13,775 nucleotides of DNA from Prevotella sp. CAG:732 (GCA_000436035.1 FR893285.1:1-13775), one strand, 5' to 3'; shown: positions 6,603-12,331, counted from the first letter of the stretch. Notes: generated by a model not told the origin, from the sequence alone. A program made the numbers and translations.

Positions 6603-7142
6603 TTATTCCTCTACAATCGTATAGATGTCTCGGAGGTTGCGACCTTCCTGGTCGTAATCAAGGCCGTAGCCTACGATGAAGTCGTTAGGGATTTCCATGA
6701 CAGCATAGTTGATGTCAAGGTCAACTTTCAGATTTCCTGGTTTAACGAGAAGTGAGCAGATTTCGATAGAGGCAGGATTCTTCTTCTTCAGTTCCTCTAT
6801 CATGTGAGCCATAGTGAAGCCTGAGTCAACGATGTCCTCCACGATGACGACATGGCGACCCTCCAACTCCTGGTTGATACCCATGAGTGTCTTCATGCTA
6901 CCCGTAGAGGAAGTGCCCTCGTAAGAAGCATACTTCACAAATGAGATTTCACTTGGCACGGTTATCATACGCATCAAATCGGCTGCGAAGATAAAAGAGC
7001 CATTCAACACTGCCAAGAACACAGGAGTCTTACCCTCATAGTCCTTGTTGATACGATCTGCTACGACCTGCACTTTCTTCAAAATCTCAGCTTCCGGAAT
7101 GGAAGTCTTAAAGGTTTTGTCCTTGATTTTAACTACGCCCAT
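6603..7142 (-). CDS. hpt: Hypoxanthine phosphoribosyltransferase
   Basis: This 179-residue purine-salvage enzyme makes IMP (and often GMP) from the free base and PRPP. Diagnostic features are VLNGSFIFAADL (residues 45-56, including the PPi-loop LNGS), the PRPP-binding VVIVEDIVDSGFT (98-110) with adjacent Glu102-Asp103, the base-binding Lys134 in LLVKPG, and FIVGYGLDYDQEGRNL (155-170) near the C-terminus. It is the first gene of the minus-strand run hpt-adk-obgE-pgeF. A promoter box lies about 25 bp upstream, shared in a divergent region with the NAD(P)HX repair gene. Pairing with adk gives the transcript a purine-nucleotide theme. Confidence 0.96.
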   Translation of the reverse strand: MGVVKIKDKTFKTSIPEAEILKKVQVVADRINKDYEGKTPVFLAVLNGSFIFAADLMRMITVPSEISFVKYASYEGTSSTGSMKTLMGINQELEGRHVVIVEDIVDSGFTMAHMIEELKKKNPASIEICSLLVKPGNLKVDLDINYAVMEIPNDFIVGYGLDYDQEGRNLRDIYTIVEE

Positions 7143-7166
7143 AGTCTAATATGATAATATTTTGTG

Positions 7167-7174
7167 CAAAATTA
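7167..7174 (-). promoter_or_regulatory. Putative -7 promoter box for the hpt operon
   Basis: On the minus strand this reads TAATTTTG, matching TAnnTTTG, about 25 bp upstream of the hpt ATG. A canonical -33 TTTG at 19-21 bp spacing is not evident; only a TTG lies nearer. Confidence 0.6.
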
Positions 7175-7218
7175 CGAAAAAAATGCGAAACAACGCTTTT
7201 TCAATGGGCTTTTTTTAG

Positions 7219-7226
7219 TACTTTTG
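7219..7226 (+). promoter_or_regulatory. Putative -7 promoter box for the NAD(P)HX repair gene
   Basis: TACTTTTG matches TAnnTTTG, 66 bp upstream of ATG 7292. A TTTT run at 7197-7200 lies at about the right distance for a weak -33 box. It is divergent from the hpt promoter, with about 45 bp between the two boxes. Confidence 0.55.
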
Positions 7227-7291
7227 CATTTGGAAGTCAACAAACAACTATGTTTTGACCCTAACACTTGTCTTTTAACTCTCTTTGCAAC

Positions 7292-8809
7292 ATGAAAATA
7301 TTCACAAGCGCTCAGATACATGAGCTTGACAAATACACCATCGAGCACGAGCCTATCTCATCTCTCAACCTGATGGAACGTGCCGCCAAAGCCCTCACGA
7401 GAAGCATCGAGGAGGAATGGTCCAACCGCACACCTATCGTCGTGTTTGCGGGTCCTGGCAACAATGGCGGCGATGCCCTCGCCGTAGCCCGTCTCCTCAG
7501 CGAGGATGGCTACCAAGTATCCGTTTATCTTTTCAATGTACACAATAAACTTTCTGCTGATTGTGCCACCAACAAGAAGAGACTGACGGAATGCAAGAGC
7601 ATCAAGCACTTCACAGAGATTACCGTCAACTTCGACCCTCCACAGTTGACGGAGGGCACTCTTGTCGTCGATGGTCTCTTCGGCAGTGGTCTCAACAAGC
7701 CATTAGCTGGCGGTTTCGCAGCCATGGTGAAATACATCAACCAGAGTCCCGCCAAGGTGGTGAGCATTGACATTCCATCGGGCATGATGTGCGAGGACAA
7801 CACTTTCAATATCCATGCCAATATCATCCATGCCGACCTCACGCTCACCTTGCAGCAGAAGAAACTCTCCATGCTGCTCGCCGACATGCAGCAATACCTC
7901 GGACGACTAAAGGTGCTCGACATCCGATTGTCGCAGGAATTTATGCTAAAGACGGATTGCAAGTACCAGATATTGGAGGAATCAGACATCCGACAGTTGA
8001 TGAAACCTCGTGAGGATTTCGCCCACAAAGGAAGCATGGGCAATGCCCTCCTCATCGCTGGCAGCTATGGCATGAGCGGCGCATCGGTCCTCGCCACCAA
8101 GGCTTGCCTCAGGGCTGGTGTCGGCAAGGTGACCACCCATACCCCGAAGCGCAACTACGACATCATGCAAATCAGTGTGCCGGAAGCCGTATTGCAACTG
8201 GACCACGAGGAGACATACTTCAGCGAACCCGTAGAGACAGAAATGTTTGATGCCGTAGGAATCGGACCGGGGCTTGGCACCAATGAGAACTCCGCCATCG
8301 CCCTCATCGCCCAGATACGTCGCACCAACAGTCCACTCATCATTGATGCCGACGCCCTCAATATTCTGGCAAGTCATCGTGCCTGGATGCAGCAACTGCC
8401 AAAGGACATCGTGATGACACCCCACCCGAAAGAACTAGACCGATTGTTGGGAAGTCCTAGCAGTAATAGTTATGAGCGATTGGCGAAAGCAAGCGAATTG
8501 GCAGAGCAACTGCAAGCCTACATCATTCTGAAAGGACACTATTCAGCCCTTTGCCTCCCAAATGGGCACGTCGAATTCAACTCCACTGGCAATAGCGGAA
8601 TGGCAACGGCTGGTAGCGGTGATGTGCTCACTGGCATCCTGACCGCCCTCCTAGCCAGAGGTTACAGCAGAGCCGACGCTTGTCGCATCGGAATGTATCT
8701 CCATGGACTGGCAGGCGACCTCGCCATCAAGGACACCGGCAAGGAGAGCCTCATCGCCAGCGACCTCATCCAATATCTGCCAAATGCATTTCTAAGGATG
8801 GAAGACTAG
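7292..8809 (+). CDS. nnr: Bifunctional NAD(P)H-hydrate epimerase / ADP-dependent NAD(P)H-hydrate dehydratase
   Basis: This 505-residue two-domain cofactor-repair enzyme epimerises R-NAD(P)HX and then dehydrates the S form back to NAD(P)H. Residues 1-215 are the YjeF-N epimerase: GPGNNGGDALAVARLL (54-69), VVDGLFGSGL (125-134) and SIDIPSGM (158-165). Residues about 225-505 are the ribokinase-like dehydratase: GSMGNALLIAGSYGMSGA (247-264), VGIGPGLGT (322-330), IIDADALN (350-357), VMTPHPKELDRLLG (374-387), ILKGHYS, and the nucleotide/catalytic STGNSGMATAGSGDVLTG (431-448). I chose ATG 7292 over an in-frame TTG at 7268 because the conserved MKIFTSAQIHELD start begins there. The first Gly-rich motif has Pro-Gly and Asp-Ala where many family members have Gly-Asn and Asp-Gly. 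I treat this as lineage variation. Confidence 0.95.
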   Translation: MKIFTSAQIHELDKYTIEHEPISSLNLMERAAKALTRSIEEEWSNRTPIVVFAGPGNNGGDALAVARLLSEDGYQVSVYLFNVHNKLSADCATNKKRLTECKSIKHFTEITVNFDPPQLTEGTLVVDGLFGSGLNKPLAGGFAAMVKYINQSPAKVVSIDIPSGMMCEDNTFNIHANIIHADLTLTLQQKKLSMLLADMQQYLGRLKVLDIRLSQEFMLKTDCKYQILEESDIRQLMKPREDFAHKGSMGNALLIAGSYGMSGASVLATKACLRAGVGKVTTHTPKRNYDIMQISVPEAVLQLDHEETYFSEPVETEMFDAVGIGPGLGTNENSAIALIAQIRRTNSPLIIDADALNILASHRAWMQQLPKDIVMTPHPKELDRLLGSPSSNSYERLAKASELAEQLQAYIILKGHYSALCLPNGHVEFNSTGNSGMATAGSGDVLTGILTALLARGYSRADACRIGMYLHGLAGDLAIKDTGKESLIASDLIQYLPNAFLRMED

Positions 8810-8830
8810 AAAGCACGATTCAGCAACACC

Positions 8831-8850
8831 GAAGCATCAAGATATGCTTC
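8831..8850. repeat. Small hairpin after the NAD(P)HX repair gene
   Basis: GAAGCAT (8831-8837) and ATGCTTC (8844-8850) form a perfect 7-bp stem with a 6-nt loop, directly before the larger terminator hairpin at 8860-8901. Confidence 0.45.
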
Positions 8851-8859
8851 GATATATCC

Positions 8860-8901
8860 CGCCGAACTCAGAAAGGCTACATGACCTTTCTGAGTTCGGC
8901 G
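8860..8901. terminator. Shared terminator hairpin overlapping the regulator's stop codon
   Basis: CGCCGAACTCAGAAAGG (8860-8876) pairs perfectly over 17 bp with 8885-8901 around an 8-nt loop. On the plus strand it is followed by ATTTTCATTT, a modest T-rich tail, so it most likely ends the NAD(P)HX repair transcript. Its right arm and loop are coding: they contain the last codons and the TAG stop (8877-8879) of the convergent regulator gene. Confidence 0.8.
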
Positions 8902-9869
8902 ATTTTCATTTCCAAGGTACCACGCAGGTCATCCTTGCGATCCATGTTGAGTTTCTTTCGGATGTGGCATCGCTGACTGGTGATATTGGATTCCGACTTG
9001 TCCAATCGTTGACAGATGTCCTTGAGACTATTGCCTTCGAGCACCAACTTGCAGATTTCCTTCTCACTCTTTGTCAAATCGGCGCATACCATATCCCAAG
9101 CCAACTTTTCCACCTCTTCCTTACGGAGTCGCTCGGTGGCATGATGCACGATACGCTGACGGATTTCCGGACTGAGACGTTCGAGCAAGTTGCCAGCCTT
9201 GCCATAATCCATGTCACGCAGGTTAGCCAACATCTCCAAGGCTTTCCTCTCTTCCAGGCTGATTTCCCTAGGTTGCCGCAACCCCTTGGTCACCCTACTC
9301 ATATTATAGGTATAGACATACGCCAGCATCAAGACACCCACCAAGATGGGTTTCATCGAATAGTACCACTCCCCATGCGGAAGCGTATAGTAGTAGAATC
9401 CGATGAGAGGTATCACCATCAGCGTAATCCACAAGCTCGTCATCTGAAGCATCAAGCTCAGGGCGGCGATGTCGAGGATGAGCATCACGAAGATGTTGCC
9501 TATCACCGTGATATCATCATCGAGCACTCCAAAGTAAGTACAGAGCACGCTGTCTGCCGCCAATTTCACCGCCACAAGCAAGAAGAGCGCCGACACACCT
9601 TGATGGAAAGGAAACACTTGCTTCCATATCATATATTGTACCAAGATGAAAGCGATGAGATGGAGACAAGCCATCGTAAACCCACTGGGTTCCCAAACCA
9701 TCAGAAACAAGAAGAAATGGAAAGGGATGACGACCAACTCGATGAGTGTCGTAAACAGATAGGCAATCACACGTCGTCTATCTACCACACCGCAATATTG
9801 TGGACAAAGATAGTATTCCACAAATTGAATCAGTCTTACTATACTAGAACTAAGCTCTTTCATACACAA
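8877..9869 (-). CDS. Membrane-anchored LuxR-type transcriptional regulator
   Basis: The product is 330 residues. The N-terminal part holds about six hydrophobic helices (approximately residues 34-59, 64-82, 91-110, 121-140, 145-162 and 173-188), with no recognised sensor domain. A charged linker at about 192-260 (SLEERKALEMLANL, RLRKEEVEKLAWDM) looks helical or coiled. Residues 264-318 are a GerE/LuxR-type helix-turn-helix: DLTKSEKEICKLVLEGNSLK, DICQRLDKSESNITSQR, then the IRKKLNM end. No receiver domain or aspartate pocket is present, so control is probably through the membrane part. The translation start may be ATG 9869 or ATG 9863 (Met3). It converges on the NAD(P)HX repair gene and has its own promoter box. 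Membrane-tethered LuxR-like proteins are frequent in Bacteroidota, but its signal and targets cannot be read from the sequence. Confidence 0.85.
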   Translation of the reverse strand: MCMKELSSSIVRLIQFVEYYLCPQYCGVVDRRRVIAYLFTTLIELVVIPFHFFLFLMVWEPSGFTMACLHLIAFILVQYMIWKQVFPFHQGVSALFLLVAVKLAADSVLCTYFGVLDDDITVIGNIFVMLILDIAALSLMLQMTSLWITLMVIPLIGFYYYTLPHGEWYYSMKPILVGVLMLAYVYTYNMSRVTKGLRQPREISLEERKALEMLANLRDMDYGKAGNLLERLSPEIRQRIVHHATERLRKEEVEKLAWDMVCADLTKSEKEICKLVLEGNSLKDICQRLDKSESNITSQRCHIRKKLNMDRKDDLRGTLEMKIAELRKVM

Positions 9870-9891
9870 ATATTGTTTTCAGTTACCGCTG

Positions 9892-9899
9892 CAAAGATA
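9892..9899 (-). promoter_or_regulatory. Putative -7 promoter box for the membrane LuxR-type gene
   Basis: The minus strand reads TATCTTTG, matching TAnnTTTG, 23 bp upstream of ATG 9869. No clear -33 TTTG is seen. The implied leader is very short. Confidence 0.55.
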
Positions 9900-9993
9900 G
9901 ATATTTTTCTCGATACCTCATTTGCATTATCCACAAAAAAAAGTGTAATTTCGTAAAAAAAGTACCCCTTCGAGAGGGTAAATATTGACATTT

Positions 9994-10051
9994 TCAGTAT
10001 TTTTCAGTGTTCAAATCATAAAAATATGCGTAAATCAGTATTTTTCAGTGT
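9994..10051. repeat. 17-bp direct repeat pair
   Basis: TCAGTATTTTTCAGTGT occurs at 9994-10010 and again at 10035-10051, a spacing of 41 bp between starts (about four helical turns). Each copy contains two TCAGT half-sites 10 bp apart. The spacing suits two protein dimers bound on one face of the helix, upstream of the candidate promoter at 10059-10090. This is a suggestion only. Confidence 0.75.
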
Positions 10052-10058
10052 AGAAAAA

Positions 10059-10090
10059 CTTGCTTCCTACTGATATTTCTCCTAATTTTG
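10059..10090 (+). promoter_or_regulatory. Candidate orphan promoter in the intergenic island
   Basis: TAATTTTG (10083-10090) is a perfect TAnnTTTG -7 box. CTTG (10059-10062) lies 20 bp upstream in the -33 position. No credible gene follows on the plus strand before 11127 (only a 9-codon frame at 10135), so the promoter may be spurious or may drive a small RNA. Confidence 0.35.
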
Positions 10091-10245
10091 CCATTGCAAG
10101 TTCGAAACAGAACTGCTAGTAGAATTTTAGATTAATGATTACGAATTCATTTGCTTTTAATTAGACTGATTAATCTGTCATTTGGCTTTTCTAAGAACTA
10201 TTTTGAATGGAATTTCTGAAAGGGAGTTAAAGTATATTAAAATAC

Positions 10246-10261
10246 GATAGGGTGTCCTATC
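10246..10261. repeat. Short hairpin GATAGG/CCTATC
   Basis: GATAGG (10246-10251) and CCTATC (10256-10261) form a 6-bp stem with a GTGT loop, followed by an AT-rich stretch on the plus strand. It lacks a continuous T-run, so it is a poor terminator candidate. Confidence 0.4.
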
Positions 10262-10286
10262 ATTAAAAATGAAAAATCGTTTTTGA

Positions 10287-10344
10287 TGTCCCTTCACTTT
10301 TGGGATTGCTACCCTGTATTTCAATCACTTACAGTGAAGGGACA
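10287..10344. repeat. 58-bp hairpin unit, copy 1 (12-bp arms, 34-nt loop)
   Basis: TGTCCCTTCACT (10287-10298) and AGTGAAGGGACA (10333-10344) are perfect inverted repeats around a 34-nt loop. TTGA stands directly on both sides (10283-10286 and 10345-10348). The same arms and the same loop length recur at 10864-10921. Confidence 0.85.
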
Positions 10345-10447
10345 TTGATTGAGAGATAGGAAACGAATGCTGGAACACAAGAAAACTATATGGGAAGAAA
10401 TGGGGGATCAGGACAGGGATATAGGGTACTATTCCTAAGAACAAAGG

Positions 10448-10488
10448 GGAGGAGTACTGAGGATGAGAGGGAGGAGTACTGAGGATGA
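10448..10488. repeat. 22-bp-period tandem duplication
   Basis: GGAGGAGTACTGAGGATGA occurs at 10448-10466 and 10470-10488, a 19-bp exact match at a 22-bp period. Related GATGAAGGG and GATGAGGGA motifs recur nearby (10485, 10507 and 10677). Confidence 0.85.
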
Positions 10489-10505
10489 AGGGACATGTTC
10501 CTAGG

Positions 10506-10678
10506 GATGAAGGGTGCAAAACCGCAGTTCTGCGAACTTCTCACTATAGTGGAACATATGTTTCACTATAGACAGACTTATGTTTCTCTATAGTGAAACA
10601 TAAGTTCGGGCATAGTGAAAAGGTTGACAAAGCTAGGCTTTTGTCCCCTTCGCACTGCGGTTCGCCACCCTTCACGAT
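10506..10678. repeat. Nested inverted repeats: long imperfect arms around two palindromes
   Basis: The outer arms are 10506-10536 and about 10648-10678, sharing TGAAGGGTG and AACCGCAGT...TGCGAA in inverted order with small indels. Inside are a 28-bp near-perfect palindrome (10544-10571, CTATAGTG...CACTATAG) and a perfect 11-bp hairpin, ACTTATGTTTC/GAAACATAAGT (10576-10586 with 10595-10605). The whole could fold as a multi-branched cruciform or RNA. Confidence 0.7.
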
Positions 10679-10736
10679 GAGGGACGAACACCCTAGAAGT
10701 AAGAAGCGATGGGCTATAGCTCGAAGGGATAAACTT

Positions 10737-10808
10737 ACATAACAGAGATAAAAAATATACCAAAGATAGAAAACGTACTTGAGATAAAAAACGTACTTGA
10801 GATAAAAA
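10737..10808. repeat. 18-bp tandem repeat, four copies
   Basis: Two exact copies of ACGTACTTGAGATAAAAA (10773-10790 and 10791-10808) follow two diverged copies (10737-10754 and 10755-10772). The period is a multiple of three, so the minus strand reads as a hexapeptide repeat like FYLKYV. The surrounding frame does not look like a gene. Confidence 0.85.
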
Positions 10809-10809
10809 G

Positions 10810-10860
10810 AATCGGGGACTAGCACAATCCCCTGATGAGTTGATGCGCTAGTCCCCGATT
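10810..10860. repeat. Perfect 14-bp hairpin with 23-nt loop
   Basis: AATCGGGGACTAGC (10810-10823) pairs exactly with GCTAGTCCCCGATT (10847-10860). The loop contains CCCCTGAT, which can compete for the ATCGGGG of the left arm, so two foldings are possible. No T-run follows on either strand that would make it a clear terminator. Confidence 0.8.
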
Positions 10861-10863
10861 AGT

Positions 10864-10921
10864 TGTCCCTTCACTACAAGTATCTGATATACAATACTCT
10901 TTCCTTGAAAGTGAAGGGACA
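10864..10921. repeat. 58-bp hairpin unit, copy 2 (12-bp arms, 34-nt loop)
   Basis: TGTCCCTTCACT (10864-10875) and AGTGAAGGGACA (10910-10921) have a 34-nt loop, as in copy 1 but with unrelated loop sequence. An inner CAAG/CTTG (10877-10880 with 10904-10907) extends the stem. TTGA follows on the right, as in copy 1, while the left flank is TAGT. Confidence 0.85.
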
Positions 10922-10994
10922 TTGAAAATGTATTTTCATTTTAGAAGGCTTACTGCTGAATAGCCATTGATTGGCTGATTAAATATATTGAGCT

Positions 10995-11034
10995 ATACTT
11001 TGAGTTAAATCTGAATACTTTGAGTTAAATCTGA
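10995..11034. repeat. 20-bp tandem repeat, two exact copies
   Basis: ATACTTTGAGTTAAATCTGA occurs at 10995-11014 and 11015-11034. A degenerate partial third copy (TAGTTAAATCA) follows at about 11040-11050. It lies just beyond the fba terminator. Confidence 0.88.
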
Positions 11035-11055
11035 CTTTATAGTTAAATCATAATC

Positions 11056-11098
11056 TAAAAAGAGAGCGAGTGAGAATCACTCTGAATTCTCACTCGCT
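11056..11098 (-). terminator. Intrinsic terminator of fba
   Basis: AGCGAGTGAGAAT (11065-11077) pairs with ATTCTCACTCGCT (11086-11098) in a perfect 13-bp stem with an 8-nt loop. On the minus strand it is followed by CTCTTTTTAG. It lies 30 bp past the aldolase stop codon. Confidence 0.92.
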
Positions 11099-11127
11099 TT
11101 ATGTTTTGTTGAAAAATCTCGATGAAA

Positions 11128-12141
11128 TTAGTCGAGGTTAGCCAACTTGTTATCAGAATGAAGAACATCCTTAATCTTGTGGCTGTAAAGGTCAACCATG
11201 TACTCACGAGCCTTACCGCAGTACTGACGTGGGTCGAAGTACTCTGGGTGGAGAGCCAATGTCTCACGAACACCTGCTGTGAAAGCAAGACGAGAGTCAG
11301 AGTCAATATTAATCTTGCAAACTGCACTCTCAGAAGCCTTAGTCAACTGCTCCTCTGGGATACCAACTGCGTCTGGCAACTTACCACCATACTGGTTGAT
11401 GATGTCAACATACTCCTGAGGAACTGAAGAAGAACCGTGAAGTACGATAGGGAAACCAGGAAGCTGCTCCTCAACTGCTGCCAATACGTCGAATGCCAAT
11501 GGAGGAGGAACGAGGTGACCAGTCTTAGGGTCACGTGTGCACTGCTCTGGCTTGAACTTGTAAGCACCATGAGAAGTACCGATAGAAATTGCCAATGAAT
11601 CAACACCTGTACGAGTTGCGAAATCTACAACCTCCTCAGGCTTTGTATAGTGAGACTCCTCAGCAACTACGTCATCCTCAACACCAGCGAGGACACCAAG
11701 CTCACCCTCAACAGTTACATCGAACTGGTGAGCATAGTCAACTACCTTCTTTGTCAAAGCGATGTTCTCCTCGTAAGGAAGAGCAGAACCGTCGATCATT
11801 ACAGAAGAGAAGCCGAAGTCAACACAGCTCTTACATGTCTCGAAGCTATCACCGTGATCGAGGTGAAGTACGATCTCTGGGTGGTTGCAACCCAACTCCT
11901 TAGCGTACTCTACAGCACCCTCAGCCAAGTAGCGGAGCAATGTAGGGTTAGCATACTTACGAGCACCCTTAGAAACCTGAAGGATAACTGGTGACTTCAA
12001 GTTAGAAGAAGCCTGGATGATAGCCTGCATCTGCTCCAAGTTGTTGAAGTTGAAAGCAGGAACTGCCCAACCACCTTTGATAGCTCTTGCGAACATATCT
12101 TTAGTGTTCACAAGACCGATTTTCTTGTAATCTACTGCCAT
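11128..12141 (-). CDS. fba: Class II (zinc-dependent) fructose-1,6-bisphosphate aldolase
   Basis: This 337-residue glycolytic/gluconeogenic enzyme cleaves fructose-1,6-bisphosphate to DHAP and glyceraldehyde-3-phosphate. The zinc and catalytic residues are visible: HLDHGDSFE (93-101, catalytic Asp95 and zinc His96), TVEGELGVLAG (143-153), IGTSHGAYKF (187-196, zinc His191) and IVLHGSSSVP (232-241, zinc His235), followed by the phosphate-binding KINIDSDSRLAFTAGVRE (276-293). Length and start fit the family. It is a single-gene unit with a canonical promoter about 90 bp upstream and a terminator 30 bp downstream. Its third positions favour C, and the Gly, Lys and Thr codons used are typical of a highly expressed gene. 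Confidence 0.97.
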   Translation of the reverse strand: MAVDYKKIGLVNTKDMFARAIKGGWAVPAFNFNNLEQMQAIIQASSNLKSPVILQVSKGARKYANPTLLRYLAEGAVEYAKELGCNHPEIVLHLDHGDSFETCKSCVDFGFSSVMIDGSALPYEENIALTKKVVDYAHQFDVTVEGELGVLAGVEDDVVAEESHYTKPEEVVDFATRTGVDSLAISIGTSHGAYKFKPEQCTRDPKTGHLVPPPLAFDVLAAVEEQLPGFPIVLHGSSSVPQEYVDIINQYGGKLPDAVGIPEEQLTKASESAVCKINIDSDSRLAFTAGVRETLALHPEYFDPRQYCGKAREYMVDLYSHKIKDVLHSDNKLANLD

Positions 12142-12197
12142 AATAATTTTAATTTTATTGTTTTAATGAAACATTCATCTTCATTTGAAAGAGAGGC

Positions 12198-12209
12198 GCA
12201 TCTAGATGC
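12198..12209. promoter_or_regulatory. 12-bp palindrome in the fba leader
   Basis: GCATCTAGATGC is a perfect palindrome inside the predicted 5' untranslated region of fba, about 55-65 bp before the start codon and about 15 bp past the predicted transcription start. It could be an operator or a short RNA stem. The evidence is symmetry alone. Confidence 0.35.
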
Positions 12210-12219
12210 ACATCCCCTT

Positions 12220-12317
12220 AAACGAGTGCAAATTTACTTTTTTCTTTTGATACGACAAAATGTAAGATTGCTTTTTCGTATGACAATCGAGTTAAAAAAG
12301 TTAATTCGCACTCGTTT
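12220..12317. repeat. Inverted duplication of the fba promoter region
   Basis: The 24-nt arms 12220-12243 and 12294-12317 are inverted repeats matching at 22 of 24 positions (shared AAACGAGTGC and ACTTTTTT). An inner pair ATACGA/TCGTAT (12250-12255 with 12276-12281) continues the symmetry with a small offset. The left arm holds the -7 box. The mirrored arm has TTAATTCG at that place, so it looks like an inactive copy. Confidence 0.75.
12229..12259 (-). promoter_or_regulatory. fba promoter (TTTG-N19-TAAATTTG)
   Basis: On the minus strand a TTTG -33 box (12259-12256), a 19-bp spacer and a TAAATTTG -7 box (12236-12229) give the best Bacteroidota-type promoter in the window. The transcription start should be near 12222, giving a leader of about 80 nt before ATG 12141. 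The promoter is embedded in the mirrored repeat at 12220-12317. Confidence 0.8.
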
Positions 12318-12331
12318 GACGACAAAGAAAT

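Larger units (their letters stand above)
9870..11127. other. 1.26-kb gene-free, repeat- and palindrome-rich island
   Basis: No frame in this stretch looks coding: the open frames are short, biased in composition and carry no recognisable motif. The left third (9900-10280) is AT-rich with a 17-bp direct repeat and one plausible plus-strand promoter. The middle (10287-10921) is bounded by 14-bp inverted ends and packed with hairpins and tandem repeats. The right part (10922-11064) holds two small hairpins (10925-10942 and 10962-10976), a 20-bp tandem repeat and then the fba terminator. No tRNA, rRNA, CRISPR array or transposase is visible. Confidence 0.85.

Noticed and set aside
10325..10519. 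A 64-codon minus-strand frame in the island
   Set aside because: It is Pro/Ser/Phe-rich low-complexity sequence derived from the G/A-rich repeats on the other strand.
10544..10825. A 93-codon minus-strand frame containing a FYLKYV-like hexapeptide repeat
   Set aside because: The repeat comes from the 18-bp tandem array, and the rest of the frame overlaps strong palindromes and has no protein-like conservation pattern.
10829..10846. CTGATGAG, resembling the first core motif of a hammerhead ribozyme, inside a hairpin loop
   Set aside because: No GAAA core element or cleavage-site stem follows at a suitable distance, so the match is probably chance.
10287..10921. Repeat-spacer look (12-bp repeats, 34-nt spacers) suggesting a tiny CRISPR array
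   Set aside because: The repeats are in inverted, not direct, orientation. Only two units exist, 500 bp apart, and no cas gene is nearby.
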